From positions 1 to 43,794 of the forward strand of contig JBLWGC010000027.1 in assembly GCA_048772705.1 (NCBI GenBank): 43,794 bases of DNA. Reading direction: 5' to 3'. The position numbers were made by a program, and so were the translations under genes. The stretch is from Leidyana gryllorum EB-2025a (Eukaryota; Apicomplexa). The notes under the pieces are model-generated. The model did no database searches. It had not been told where the DNA came from and was given only the letters and a program-made list of their open reading frames with translations. Of the stretch, positions 15,345 to 22,841 are shown one piece after another (positions within the stretch are counted from its first letter, which is position 1; each line of letters begins with the position of its first letter).

Positions 15345-15426
15345 GAGAAGATGGCAGATGGTTGATTGAGGCACCATTCTGGGGTTTCAGGAGTGAGTTG
15401 TTGTCTGCCCCTCCAATCAGATCGCA

Positions 15427-15508
15427 CGACAACTGCTGGATTTGAACCAGCGCGGGCCAGGCCCAGTAGAATTCAAATCCACCACCCCTCCCACTCGGGC
15501 AAGTTGGC
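15427..15508 (-). tRNA. tRNA-Ser-TGA: tRNA-Ser(TGA), weakened
   Basis: Loop TTTGAAT gives TGA. The D arm (GGGAGGGGTGG) and acceptor start GCCAACT are altered. Good Ser(TGA) genes are at 21032 and 31982. Confidence 0.65.
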
Positions 15509-15596
15509 AACTGTCGAACTCGGGATGCCGCGAGGAGTGGCCCCAGATGCGGCTGCGGTGGGTGCTTATTTTCACCGCGTTTCAAGACTTTTTAGC

Positions 15597-15669
15597 GCCT
15601 CGGTAGCTCAGTTGGGAGAGCGCCAGACTGAAGATCTGGGAGTCCCGTGTTCGATCCACGGCCGAGGCA
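15597..15669 (+). tRNA. tRNA-Phe-GAA: tRNA-Phe(GAA)
   Basis: All stems pair: acceptor GCCTCGG/CCGAGGC, CCAGA/TCTGG, GTGTTCGATCCAC. Best Phe copy in the window. Confidence 0.93.
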
Positions 15670-15730
15670 GAGAGATTGTGACATCTTGTGTCATCCCTCG
15701 CGCCCCTGCGAGCGTTCGGCCCCTCAGCTA

Positions 15731-15803
15731 AGGGTATGGCTGAGACGGGCTAGGATATGCGGCTCTCGCTCGCACGCTCCGGGTTCAAGTCCCGGCAGTG
15801 GAA
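15731..15803 (+). pseudogene. tRNA-Glu(CTC), 5' end replaced
   Basis: The 3' two thirds match Glu (GGGTTCAAGTCCCGGCAGTGG), but the acceptor 5' strand and D arm are foreign and the loop is CTCTCGC. Confidence 0.6.
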
Positions 15804-15865
15804 ATCCAGCACAGAGTGTGCTTGCAGGCAACGGTTCCATTCCTACTCCCAGAGACATTGATTTG

Positions 15866-15938
15866 CACCGCCCGCGGGGCTCGAACCCGCGACTGCAAGA
15901 TTAAGAGTCTTGCGCTCTACCGACTGAGCTAGGGCGGC
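15866..15938 (-). tRNA. tRNA-Lys-CTT: tRNA-Lys(CTT)
   Basis: 73 nt, acceptor GCCGCCC/GGGCGGT, loop CTCTTAA in stem CAAGA/TCTTG, T arm CGGGTTCGAGCCCCG. Confidence 0.93.
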
Positions 15939-16069
15939 AAGGAAGCTCTCAACTTAGTTACACCCTATTTGCCGGTGGGTGGAGCAGTGGGAGTGTTGAG
16001 TGGTGGAACAATGTGCTTCAGTAACGTCCGTCAATAGGGACTCCTCACGCGTGATGTCCAGTTAACATT

Positions 16070-16140
16070 GCCTTCTTAGCTTGGGGCAGAGCATTCGCTT
16101 AGTAAGTGAAAGGTCGCCGGTTCGATTCGGGCAGCAGGCT
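16070..16140 (+). tRNA. tRNA-Thr-AGT: tRNA-Thr(AGT), weakened
   Basis: Loop TTAGTAA. One base is missing in the T arm (GGTTCGATTCGGGC), the acceptor has a mismatch, and the anticodon stem has a G-U pair. Confidence 0.65.
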
Positions 16141-16188
16141 TGGCTGGCGAGCCAATCTATCCTGCAACTGTTCCCTTCTTCGCACACT

Positions 16189-16260
16189 TAGCAGTGCGTC
16201 GTTTCGATCGACGGACCTTTGCGTTATGAGCCTAACACTCTTCCACTCAGCTACACTGCT
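16189..16260 (-). tRNA. tRNA-iMet-CAT: Initiator tRNA-Met(CAT), weakened
   Basis: Acceptor AGCAGTG/CACTGCT and initiator T-loop ATCGAAA; two anticodon-stem mismatches (TTAGG/CGCAA). Confidence 0.72.
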
Positions 16261-16401
16261 CAGTCTGCAACATGGAAGAGGTAGCCGGAATGTGATTTTC
16301 GAGATGTTAGTGGCCCTGACTGCCCTACCGAAGCGGGCTAACGAGGTGGCTGTGTTGGTTCTGAGGGCAACATGTCCGGTCAAGTCAAACGACGACCAAT
16401 A

Positions 16402-16470
16402 GGGCTGTTCTGGAATCGAACCCAGGACTCCTTACCCTAAGGAAGGATCATACCACTAGACCAAACAGCC
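16402..16470 (-). tRNA. tRNA-Pro-AGG: tRNA-Pro(AGG), three bases short
   Basis: Acceptor perfect. Two bases of the anticodon stem and one of the T stem are missing relative to 20757, so probably dead. Confidence 0.65.
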
Positions 16471-16604
16471 GACTGATCGGTCGTGCAACCCGCTGAGGAC
16501 AGTTGAGATAGTGGTCATACTATGTTGAGAACCAACAAATGCGATGGGGTCTGCACAGCAAAATGGAAAGACTTTTGGAGTTGGAGGCCGGCGTATTCAG
16601 AGCG

Positions 16605-16677
16605 GCCGAGATAGTCTAGTGGTTAGTATTTCCGCCTGACCACGCGGAAGACCCGGGTTCGATTCCCGGTCTCGGAG
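16605..16677 (+). pseudogene. tRNA-Asp with expanded anticodon loop
   Basis: The loop is 8 nt (CTGACCAC) and no longer reads GTC in frame. Acceptor GCCGAGA/TCTCGGA has one mismatch; T arm perfect. Confidence 0.65.
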
Positions 16678-16729
16678 ATAGATCGTCCTCCTCTCTAGAT
16701 TTCGTGATGCTCACCTGAACGATGCGTGT

Positions 16730-16799
16730 TACAGCCACCGAGGATGGAACTCGGGACCTTCTGCGTGTTAAACAGACGTCGTGACCATTAGATGGCTGC
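16730..16799 (-). tRNA. tRNA-Val-AAC: tRNA-Val(AAC), D-arm deletion
   Basis: Loop TTAACAC, acceptor GCAGCCA/TGGCTGT. About three bases missing between acceptor and D loop (CCATCTAATGG); T arm GTTCCATCC. Confidence 0.62.
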
Positions 16800-16940
16800 A
16801 CGGAGCTTCCGGACTGCGAAAGGGGCGTGTGTCTCTGGAACCACGTATCCGAGAGCCTGGTTTTTATGTATCGGCCTAAGTTGGACGGCCTGGACTAGTT
16901 TTAAGACCCTTCGCTTTGTATTCAGGAATGGAGATGTCAC

Positions 16941-17011
16941 GCATCTGTGGTTTAGTGGTAGACTGTGTCGTTGCCACCGAGACGATCCAGGTTCGACTCC
17001 CGGCAGATGCA
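16941..17011 (+). tRNA. tRNA-Gly-GCC: tRNA-Gly(GCC), weakened
   Basis: Loop TTGCCAC; stem TGTCG/CGAGA has one mismatch. Acceptor and T arm AGGTTCGACTCCC good. Close relative of 32140. Confidence 0.78.
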
Positions 17012-17093
17012 GAGAAGATGGCAGATGGTTGATTGAGGCACCATTCTGGGGTTTCAGGAGTGAGTTGTTGTCTGCCCCGCCAATCAGATCGCA

Positions 17094-17175
17094 CGACAAC
17101 TGCTGGATTTGAACCAGCGCGGGCCAGGCCCAGTAGATTTCTAGTCTACCCCGTTAACCACTCGGGCAAGTTGCC
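17094..17175 (-). tRNA. tRNA-Ser-AGA: tRNA-Ser(AGA)
   Basis: Loop CTAGAAA, T arm TGGTTCAAATCCA, acceptor GGCAACT/AGTTGTC. Confidence 0.9.
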
Positions 17176-17290
17176 GCCTGTCGGACTTGGCATCCCGCAG
17201 ACAGTGGCCTCACATACGGTTCAGCAAGCTTGACTCATCCCCTGTCTCAAATAAGGTAACGAGTCTTTTTGAACTCCGCCTGCCACGTCA

Positions 17291-17349
17291 CTCGACAGCT
17301 GCTAGATCTGAACCAGTGGGGCCAGGCGATACTGACGACTCAGGCGTTT
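17291..17349 (-). pseudogene. tRNA-Ser 3' fragment
   Basis: Copy of 5872. Confidence 0.5.
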
Positions 17350-17372
17350 GAGACAGTGAGGCTGTGGGTTGT

Positions 17373-17445
17373 GCGGTGGTGGCGCAATGAATAGCGTGTT
17401 GCCCTCCGGAGGCAAAGGTTGTGGGTTCGAGTCCCGCCCACCGTT
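17373..17445 (+). tRNA. tRNA-Arg-CCG: tRNA-Arg(CCG)
   Basis: Identical to 5954, loop CTCCGGA. Confidence 0.85.
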
Positions 17446-17528
17446 CTCGTGGTCTCGCTCAACAGTGGAATCGAGGAGAGTGGTTGCCGTTCGGAGCCAT
17501 GCAGAGTTGCGCCATCCAAACTCAAATT

Positions 17529-17584
17529 CGGCACCGCGGGCCACCACGCGATCTGTGCACTCTACCCTTTGAGCTAGCGAGAGC
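17529..17584 (-). pseudogene. tRNA-Ala 5' fragment
   Basis: Copy of 6110. Confidence 0.4.
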
Positions 17585-17697
17585 TATTGCATGCCGTGCT
17601 TGATGAGTGGACGATTGCCCATTGGAAATTTGCGGAACGCTGCTGGCAAGCTCGAGTGCACGGCTGCGAGGGATGACACCAAATGTCACAACCTTTC

Positions 17698-17770
17698 TGC
17701 CTCGGCTGTGGATCGAACACGGGACTTCCAGATCTTCGGTCTGGCGCTCTCCCAACTGAGCTACCGAGGC
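17698..17770 (-). tRNA. tRNA-Phe-GAA: tRNA-Phe(GAA), loop variant
   Basis: Loop CCGAAGA: position 33 is C instead of T, unusual for a working tRNA. Stems otherwise pair and are better than in 6280. Confidence 0.78.
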
Positions 17771-17849
17771 GCTAGAAAGCCTTGAAACGCGGTGAAAATA
17801 AGCACTCACCGCAGCCGCATCTAGGGCCACTCCTCGCGGCATGCCGAGT

Positions 17850-17915
17850 TCGACAGTTGCCAACTTGCCCGAGTGGGGAGGGGTGGTGAATTTGTATTTT
17901 ATTGGGCCTGGTCCG
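17850..17915 (+). pseudogene. tRNA-Ser 5' fragment
   Basis: Copy of 6438. Confidence 0.4.
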
Positions 17916-17986
17916 TGGGGGTGCAGGCTTTGGGCGAGAGCCGTACCATCCTGAAAAGGAGTGGGATGTCAGGCCAACACCTCAAT

Positions 17987-18057
17987 GAGCTTTTCTGGGA
18001 ATCGGATCCAATTCTCTTTCCATCCTGACAGGGAAACCACCGCTAGACCAAATAGCC
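17987..18057 (-). pseudogene. tRNA-Pro(AGG) relic
   Basis: Copy of 6569. Confidence 0.6.
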
Positions 18058-18145
18058 GAATACTTGGGTGCATGCAACCGGATATATAGATAGAGACTCG
18101 AATCTACCGTAGCTTTTCCAGCCTATTCTTGAGGATGATCGCCGT

Positions 18146-18229
18146 TGCACAAAATGGGGTTCGAACCCATGCAGACTTGCGCCTACCAGAACTTGAGTCT
18201 GGCCCCTTAGACCACTCGGGCATCTGTGC
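18146..18229 (-). tRNA. tRNA-Leu-CAA: tRNA-Leu(CAA)
   Basis: Identical to 6728 within the gene; loop CTCAAGT, no intron. Confidence 0.88.
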
Positions 18230-18470
18230 GTTACTTTCTTTCTGAGTCCCAGAGTGTTAATGGCTTCCGTTGCGGCGTCGACGTCGTTCTGGGTGCAGTG
18301 TACCGCCCCGGAGTACTCTTACGGCCCGAGTTGCTTAGATGGCAACGCATGTGATTGTAGTGGTGGCATCAAATATTCGACGAGCAAATTCCGTCCGCCG
18401 GGAGTTGAGGAGTGAACTTCATTCCATCCTGATCGATGCTTCGCTACCTCTACAGCCTCGCTCAAAGATT

Positions 18471-18542
18471 GTCCGAGTCGTCTAGTGGTTAGGACAGCAC
18501 GTTGTGGCCGTGCAAACCTAGGCTCGATTCCTGGCTCGGACA
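18471..18542 (+). tRNA. tRNA-His-GTG: tRNA-His(GTG)
   Basis: Identical to 7053, including C54. Confidence 0.87.
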
Positions 18543-18615
18543 AGCAGTCTAAAGTGCATTGCTCTTCGCCCCGGTTGAAAATAGCTGCAGCCATGGTCAA
18601 GTCTGTACCATCGGC

Positions 18616-18686
18616 TGCACCTGCCGGGACTCGAACCCGGGCTGCGAGCATGGGAAGCTCGCATCCTACCCTTGGACCACAAGTGC
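18616..18686 (-). tRNA. tRNA-Gly-CCC: tRNA-Gly(CCC)
   Basis: Acceptor GCACTTG/CAGGTGC; loop TTCCCAT. The cleanest Gly(CCC) copy. Confidence 0.9.
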
Positions 18687-18752
18687 ACTCGAGAAAGAGC
18701 TTCAGAACCCCGAGACTCGGCCGCAGTCTGCGTTGAGCTAGTGGGTGCCTCA

Positions 18753-18825
18753 GGTACTGGCAGGTTCCAGTCTGCGACTTTGTGGCTAAGAGGCTTACCC
18801 TCTGGTGGCTGAACTACGAGGCTCG
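18753..18825 (-). pseudogene. tRNA-Asn-derived relic
   Basis: Copy of 7337; AC region lost. Confidence 0.5.
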
Positions 18826-18884
18826 GCTAAGATGATTGGAGCTTGAGAGACTTCAGCTTTGCAGGTGCCCAGTCGATGCAGTCG

Positions 18885-18957
18885 AGCCTTCTGCCGGAAA
18901 CGAACCGGCGACCTTTCGCTTACTAAGCGAATGCTCAGCCCCCTAAGCTAAGAAGGC
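18885..18957 (-). tRNA. tRNA-Thr-AGT: tRNA-Thr(AGT), weakened
   Basis: Loop TTAGTAA with the D arm present, one extra C in the D loop, T arm GGTTCGTTTCC. Confidence 0.75.
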
Positions 18958-19033
18958 AATGCAAGCCGAAGATCACGAGTCAGTCACTATTGACGGAGGT
19001 TACTGGAGCACTTTGCTCGAATAGTCCAATGAC

Positions 19034-19105
19034 TTCCACTGTCGGACTTGAACCCGGATCGTGCGGGTGAAAGCCGCATATCCTAGCCACTTAGACTACA
19101 GTGGA
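19034..19105 (-). tRNA. tRNA-Glu-TTC: tRNA-Glu(TTC)
   Basis: Loop CTTTCAC, acceptor TCCACTG/CAGTGGA. One base is lost in the T stem (GGGTTCAAGTCCGAC). Confidence 0.82.
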
Positions 19106-19143
19106 CAACGTCCTCAGCTGCAGCTTTGGACGAGAGATAGAGC

Positions 19144-19158
19144 GTCGGGTCAACCGAC
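19144..19158 (-). terminator. Hairpin after tRNA-Pro
   Basis: GTCGG/CCGAC stem with loop TTGAC in gene sense, nine bases past the Pro gene at 19167. Confidence 0.4.
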
Positions 19159-19166
19159 AACCAACG

Positions 19167-19238
19167 GGGCTGCTCTGGGAATCAAACCCAGGACTTCTTC
19201 TACCCTAAGGAAGGATCATACCACCAGACCAAACAGCC
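19167..19238 (-). tRNA. tRNA-Pro-AGG: tRNA-Pro(AGG), weakened
   Basis: Loop TTAGGGT, T-loop TTTGATT, anticodon stem has one mismatch (CTTCC/AGAAG). Confidence 0.75.
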
Positions 19239-19327
19239 GCCTAGCCGGTGGTTCAACCCGCTGGGTATAGTCGAGAGACTGGTCTCACTATGTGAAGTAT
19301 CACTCAGTGCCATGAGGTAGGCACAGA

Positions 19328-19400
19328 GGGAGGCTGGCCCAGATGATGAAACGGTGGCTTAGTATGCGAAAGGTTCTGGGATCGATTCCCAACCTTTCCG
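19328..19400 (+). pseudogene. tRNA-Ala-like, anticodon drifted
   Basis: Ala T arm (CTGGGATCGATTCCCA). The loop is TTAGTAT, which would read AGT (Thr). Acceptor GGGAGGC/CCTTTCC pairs partly. Sister of 11631. Confidence 0.55.
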
Positions 19401-19504
19401 AACTACAATAGATGGAACCCTCGCCGGAGTTGTCTAGTTGGCCTATCAACGCTGTCTCCCAAAATCGTCAGGTTGAGTAGTAGTTTTCAAACCATCTCTC
19501 TACT

Positions 19505-19584
19505 TCCGGTGGGACGGAATCGAACCGCCGACTATCTGATGCCAGTACTACAGTCAGATGCTCTACCAACTGAGCTACCCCCGG
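19505..19584 (-). tRNA. tRNA-Tyr-GTA: tRNA-Tyr(GTA) with 7-nt intron
   Basis: Acceptor CCGGGGG/CCACCGG, loop CTGTAG/A. A 7-nt insert (TACTGGC, 19541-19547) sits after position 37, the standard intron site. The spliced length is 73 nt. Identical to 33057. Confidence 0.9.
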
Positions 19585-19675
19585 CCGGCCAACGGCGTCG
19601 AGGTTCGCAAGCTCAACCTCAAACCCTCGACGGTGACAATTTAAGCTCTCAACTGGGCCACAGATTTCGGGGTCG

Positions 19676-19735
19676 TCCGAGGTGCCAGACTCAAGTTCTG
19701 GTAAGACTAGACGATCTGGGATATCGATCCTAGTA
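19676..19735 (+). pseudogene. tRNA-Leu(CAA) arm fused to foreign 3' part
   Basis: GCCAGACTCAAGTTCTGG is the Leu(CAA) anticodon arm. It continues into CTAGACGATCTGGGATATCGATCC, not Leu. Inverted copy at 32918. Confidence 0.45.
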
Positions 19736-19750
19736 GCTGGTTGCATCCAA

Positions 19751-19813
19751 TGGCTCAGCGCTCAGTATTTCCGCCTATTACGCGGAAGACCAGGGTGGAT
19801 TCCCGGTATCGGA
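19751..19813 (+). pseudogene. tRNA-Asp, 5' truncated, anticodon ATT
   Basis: CAGTATTTCCGC and TCCCGGTATCGGAG are Asp. The loop reads CTATTAC, the acceptor 5' strand is gone and the T arm is short. Confidence 0.55.
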
Positions 19814-19856
19814 GCAGTTCCAGCCCCTCACAACTGCTGCAACTCAGATTTTGTCT

Positions 19857-19917
19857 CAGCTGGTCTGGACTTCATCCGGGATTATACGAGTGGGAGCCGC
19901 GTATGGTAGCCGACCTT
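19857..19917 (-). pseudogene. tRNA-Glu-like relic
   Basis: GGTCGGCTACCATACGCGGCTCCCACTCG is a decayed Glu D and anticodon region, related to 12532. Confidence 0.35.
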
Positions 19918-19952
19918 GGAGAGACGTGGCATTCAGTCAACAACTATCAGAC

Positions 19953-20024
19953 GGGCTCTTCTGGCAATCGAACACGGGCCTTCTTCCACCCGAAAGAAGA
20001 ATCATACCACTAGACCAAACAGCC
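19953..20024 (-). tRNA. tRNA-Pro-CGG: tRNA-Pro(CGG), weakened
   Basis: Loop TTCGGGT with one stem mismatch (CTTCT/GGAAG). T arm GTGTTCGATTGCC and acceptor AAGAGCC are damaged. Confidence 0.65.
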
Positions 20025-20063
20025 GCCTGTCGGTCGTGCAAACCGCTGAGGACACTTGAGATA

Positions 20064-20080
20064 GTGACACCAAATGTCAC
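20064..20080 (-). terminator. Hairpin after tRNA-Phe
   Basis: GTGACA/TGTCAC stem, loop TTTGG in gene sense, nine bases beyond the gene; same as 12368. Confidence 0.45.
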
Positions 20081-20088
20081 AAGGTCTC

Positions 20089-20161
20089 TGCCCCGGCCGT
20101 GGATCGAACACGAGACTTCCAGATCTTCAGTCTGGCGCTCTCCCAACTGAGCTACCGAGGC
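20089..20161 (-). tRNA. tRNA-Phe-GAA: tRNA-Phe(GAA)
   Basis: Loop CTGAAGA; acceptor GCCTCGG/CCGGGGC (one G-U or mismatch). T arm GTGTTCGATCCAC. Confidence 0.87.
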
Positions 20162-20248
20162 GGTAGGTAGTCACGGAAGGCGATGAAAATAAGCACTTAC
20201 CGCGGGGTATGTGGGGCCACTCCTCGCCGCATGGCGAAATCGACAGTA

Positions 20249-20383
20249 GCCAACTTGCCCGAGTGGGGAAGGGGGGTAGACTGGAATTCATGCGTAAGTT
20301 GGTGTCTGACCCCTCCAATCACATCGCACGACAACTGCTGGATCTGCACCATCGCGGCGCAGGCCCAGTTGAATTCTGTGGTG
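20249..20383 (+). pseudogene. tRNA-Ser split and rearranged
   Basis: Mirror of 12050-12196 with the same internal rearrangement, so it formed before the inversion-duplication. Confidence 0.55.
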
Positions 20384-20435
20384 GAAATGATGCTATTCCC
20401 AGCATCAAACCCTCATATGGATCGAGACAGGGAGT

Positions 20436-20507
20436 GCCTTTTTAGCTTAGGGGCAGAGCATTCGCTTAGTAAGCGATGGGTCGCCGGTTCGATTTCGGCA
20501 GAAGGCT
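20436..20507 (+). tRNA. tRNA-Thr-AGT: tRNA-Thr(AGT), weakened
   Basis: Loop TTAGTAA; acceptor GCCTTTT/AGAAGGC has one mismatch; T arm GGTTCGATTTC. Confidence 0.75.
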
Positions 20508-20556
20508 TTGCTCACGACCCAATCAATTCTATAACTGTTTCCCTCCTGCGCACACT

Positions 20557-20628
20557 TAGCAGTGCGTAGTTTCGATCGACGACCCTTAGGGTTATGAGCC
20601 CAACACTCTTCCACTGAGCTACACTGCT
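20557..20628 (-). tRNA. tRNA-iMet-CAT: Initiator tRNA-Met(CAT)
   Basis: Acceptor AGCAGTG/CACTGCT, loop CTCATAA, T-loop ATCGAAA. Slight anticodon-stem wear (CCTAA). Confidence 0.85.
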
Positions 20629-20732
20629 CAGTCTGCAACAAGGAAGAGGGAGCCGAAATGCGATTGTTAATGGCCTTGAGTGCCGAAGTGGGCTAACGAG
20701 GTGGCTGTGTTGGTTGTGAGGGCAACTTGTCC

Positions 20733-20749
20733 CGTCGGGTTAACCGACG
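20733..20749 (-). terminator. Hairpin after tRNA-Pro
   Basis: CGTCGG/CCGACG 6-bp stem, loop TTAAC in gene sense, eight bases after the Pro gene. Confidence 0.45.
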
Positions 20750-20756
20750 ACCAAGA

Positions 20757-20828
20757 GGGCTGTTCTGGGAATCGAACCCAGGACTCCTTCCACCCTAAGG
20801 AAGGATCATACCACTAGACCAAACAGCC
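20757..20828 (-). tRNA. tRNA-Pro-AGG: tRNA-Pro(AGG)
   Basis: All stems pair; loop TTAGGGT. Reference-quality copy. Confidence 0.93.
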
Positions 20829-20882
20829 GACTGGTCGGTGGTGCAAATTGCTGGTAGAGTCGGGAGACTGGTCATAATATGT

Positions 20883-20955
20883 CAGCGGCTAGCTCAAATG
20901 ATATAGCACTCGCTTAAGATGCGAGAGATACTGGGATCAATGCCCAGGTCGTCCA
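20883..20955 (+). tRNA. tRNA-Ala body with anticodon AAG
   Basis: Ala T arm (CTGGGATCAATGCCCAG) and 3' acceptor. The loop TTAAGAT reads AAG, a Leu codon. The 5' acceptor (CAGCGGC) pairs only in part, so it may be dead. Confidence 0.6.
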
Positions 20956-21031
20956 AACTTCTAACGGCTGCACCTGCGGTATTTGAAAACAGAGTCACGA
21001 CCGAATGGAGTTGATGCCCGATCACATAACA

Positions 21032-21113
21032 CGACAACTGCTGCATTCGAACCAGCGCGGGTCAGACCCAGTAGATTTCAAGTCTACCCCCTTAACCACT
21101 CAGGCAAGTTGCC
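21032..21113 (-). tRNA. tRNA-Ser-TGA: tRNA-Ser(TGA)
   Basis: Class II, loop CTTGAAA, acceptor GGCAACT/AGTTGTC. T arm TGGTTCGAATGCA has one mismatch; D arm CTGAGTGG. Confidence 0.86.
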
Positions 21114-21187
21114 AACTGTCGAATTCGACATGCCCCGAGGAGTGACCAAATACCAACATGTTCAACCTGTCCTGCGCCATTGATAGG

Positions 21188-21246
21188 TGTCTAAACTGAC
21201 CTCTCGCGTGCAAAGTTACCGCTCTACCACTTGAGATAGCCGCCCA
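21188..21246 (-). pseudogene. tRNA-Ala-like 5' two thirds
   Basis: GGGCGGCTATCTCAAGTGGTAGAGCGG then CTTTGCACGCGAGAGG; the T arm is missing. Sister at 31850. Confidence 0.5.
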
Positions 21247-21331
21247 CCCGCCAAACCTAGGTGAACTTCCCACCTGAGATCGACTCACAGTTTTCTGGCG
21301 CCTCATTCGTCAGTGCAACTGTTGTGACTCG

Positions 21332-21404
21332 TCCACTGTAGTCTAAGTGGCTAGGATATGCGGCTCTCACCCGCACGATCCGGGTTCAAGTCCCGCCAGT
21401 GGAA
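21332..21404 (+). tRNA. tRNA-Glu-CTC: tRNA-Glu(CTC)
   Basis: 73 nt, acceptor TCCACTG/CAGTGGA, loop CTCTCAC in stem TGCGG/CCGCA. One T-stem change (CCGCC). Confidence 0.9.
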
Positions 21405-21475
21405 GCTACTCTAGCAAAGTGCTCCAGTAATCCCCGTCAATAGTGACTGATTCTTGATCATCTTCGGCCTGCATT

Positions 21476-21547
21476 GCCTTCTTAGCTTAGGGGCAGAGCA
21501 TTCGCTCAGTAAGCGGAAGGTCGCCGGTTCGTTTCCGGCAGAAGGCT
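21476..21547 (+). tRNA. tRNA-Thr-AGT: tRNA-Thr(AGT), weakened
   Basis: Loop TCAGTAA: position 33 is C. Acceptor perfect, T arm GGTTCGTTTCC. Confidence 0.72.
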
Positions 21548-21557
21548 CGACTGCATC

Positions 21558-21627
21558 GACTGGGCACCTGCAAGCGGTAAGTCTCTTAGCCACGAAGCCG
21601 CAGGTTTGGAACCTGCCAGTACCTGAG
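21558..21627 (+). pseudogene. tRNA-Asn-derived relic
   Basis: AGCCACGAAGCCGCAGGTTTGGAACC is Asn-like; GTT is lost. Inverted sister at 24766. Confidence 0.5.
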
Positions 21628-21639
21628 GCACCCACAGGG

Positions 21640-21711
21640 GGCTGTTTGGTCTAGTGGTATGATTCTTCCTTCGGGTGGAAGAAGTCCTGGGTTCGACTCC
21701 CAGAACAGCCC
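21640..21711 (+). tRNA. tRNA-Pro-CGG: tRNA-Pro(CGG)
   Basis: Loop TTCGGGT, stem CTTCC/GGAAG, acceptor perfect, T arm GGGTTCGACTCCC. Best CGG copy. Confidence 0.92.
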
Positions 21712-21719
21712 GTCTGATA

Positions 21720-21733
21720 GTTGTTGACGCAAC
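21720..21733 (+). terminator. Short hairpin after tRNA-Pro(CGG)
   Basis: GTTG/CAAC stem around TTGACG, nine bases after the gene; same spacing and core as the AGG-gene hairpins. Confidence 0.35.
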
Positions 21734-21825
21734 ACGGCACTCGCCCCATCCCGAGACAATGTCCCTGACAGCTAAGACAGGATCTGAGTTGTTGACTCAA
21801 CAGGCTACAACCCGACCATTCACCC

Positions 21826-21898
21826 AGACCCTACTGGGACTCGAACCCAGAATCCCCGGTTCCGTAGACCGATGCCATATCCATTAGGCCATAGCGCC
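21826..21898 (-). tRNA. tRNA-Arg-ACG: tRNA-Arg(ACG)
   Basis: Loop CTACGGA in stem TCGGT/ACCGG, T arm TGGGTTCGAGTCCCA. Acceptor GGCGCTA/TAGGGTC has one mismatch. Confidence 0.88.
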
Positions 21899-22020
21899 GA
21901 CTAACGGAGCCGTCAAATGGAAGTGTGTAGCGATCCAGAGAGGACATGGGCAGCTACGCCCGATCGTGGGTTTGGACAGGCTTCACCTACATCTCCCATT
22001 CGAGACATCGGTGGACATAC

Positions 22021-22092
22021 TATCCAAGCCAGGATTCGTGCCTGGGTATGCACGGCCACAACTTGCTGTTGTAAGCACTAGACGACCCGGAC
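22021..22092 (-). tRNA. tRNA-His-GTG: tRNA-His(GTG), weakened
   Basis: Loop TTGTGGC; acceptor GTCCGGG/CTTGGAT and T arm GGCACGAATCC are eroded. Confidence 0.6.
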
Positions 22093-22218
22093 GATCTTCA
22101 AGTATGTCGGCGTGATCAAGTGAGTGGATCTCTGATACAGATTCGGACTTAGTAACCAATTCCATTTGTATTGATCGTGGAATCATGGGCCTTCCTCGGG
22201 TACGGGGCGAGCTTCCTG

Positions 22219-22286
22219 GCCGCCCCAACTCCGTCAGTAGAGCGCAAGACTTTTGAAGGGAGATCCGCGGGTTTGGGCGGCGCGAG
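22219..22286 (+). pseudogene. tRNA-Lys(TTT) relic
   Basis: GGTAGAGCGCAAGACTTTT-type arm kept in part (AGTAGAGCGCAAGACTTTTG); T arm and acceptor decayed. Confidence 0.5.
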
Positions 22287-22352
22287 CAGTCCTAGTAAAG
22301 CTCGCTGAACCGTATGTGAAGCCACTGGCCGCAAAATGCCAAGTTCGACAGC

Positions 22353-22434
22353 GGCAACTTGCCCGAGTGGTTAAGGGGGTAGACTAGAAATCTACTGGGC
22401 CTGGCCCGCGCTGGTTCAAATCCAGCAGTTGTCG
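22353..22434 (+). tRNA. tRNA-Ser-AGA: tRNA-Ser(AGA)
   Basis: All arms pair: acceptor GGCAACT/AGTTGTC, loop CTAGAAA, T arm TGGTTCAAATCCA. Confidence 0.93.
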
Positions 22435-22498
22435 TGCGATGTGGTGGAAATGATGCAATTCCCAGCATCAAGAACTCATATGGGTCGGGACAGGGAAT

Positions 22499-22570
22499 GC
22501 CTCCTTAGCTTAGGGGCAGAGCATTCGCTTTGTAAGCGAAAGGTCGCTGGTTCGATTCCGACAGGAGGCT
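22499..22570 (+). tRNA. tRNA-Thr-TGT: tRNA-Thr(TGT)
   Basis: Acceptor GCCTCCT/AGGAGGC with compensated changes relative to Thr(AGT), loop TTTGTAA, T arm TGGTTCGATTCCG. Only Thr(TGT) here. Confidence 0.9.
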
Positions 22571-22663
22571 TCAGTCATCAGCCTAAACATGGTTGCGATC
22601 GGGCGCAACTCCATTCGGTCGTGACTCTGTTTTCAGATACCGGAGGTGCAGCCGGTAGAAGTT

Positions 22664-22736
22664 TGGACGACCTGGGCATCGATGCCAGCATCTCTCGCAT
22701 GCTACGCGAGTGCTGCATAATTTGAGCTAGTCGCCG
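22664..22736 (-). tRNA. tRNA-Ala-AGC: tRNA-Ala(AGC), weakened
   Basis: Loop GTAGCAT; T arm CTGGCATCGATGCCCAG; D arm AAATTATGC altered. First unit of the 178-bp tandem. Confidence 0.65.
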
Positions 22737-22841
22737 GCTGTGCACATAGCATTTAGTGGTTGTTGACATGTTGTGATCGGGCGCAACTCCATTGGGTCGT
22801 GACTCTGTTTTCAGATACCGGAGGTGCAGCCGGTAGAACTT

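Larger units (their letters stand above)
13637..15345. repeat. Segmental duplication A, copy 2
   Basis: Direct copy of 3895-5650, about 98% alike by eye. Ala anticodon, Asn length and a few stems differ between the two. Confidence 0.9.
17186..18985. repeat. Segmental triplication B, copy 2
   Basis: Direct copy of about 5765-7575 with offset 11416-11419, continuing beyond the point where copy 1 is interrupted. Confidence 0.92.
19440..19760. repeat. Inverted duplicate carrying tRNA-Tyr
   Basis: Reverse complement recurs at 32880-33260, including the Tyr gene and an adjacent Leu fragment. Confidence 0.9.
20089..20640. repeat. Inverted duplicate of 11806-12360
   Basis: Same four loci in reversed order and strand: Phe, rearranged Ser, Thr(AGT), iMet. 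Confidence 0.88.
21640..22092. repeat. Inverted duplicate pair with 24303-24755
   Basis: Pro(CGG)-Arg(ACG)-His here; His-Arg(ACG)-Pro(CGG) on the opposite strands there, with matching spacers. Confidence 0.9.
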
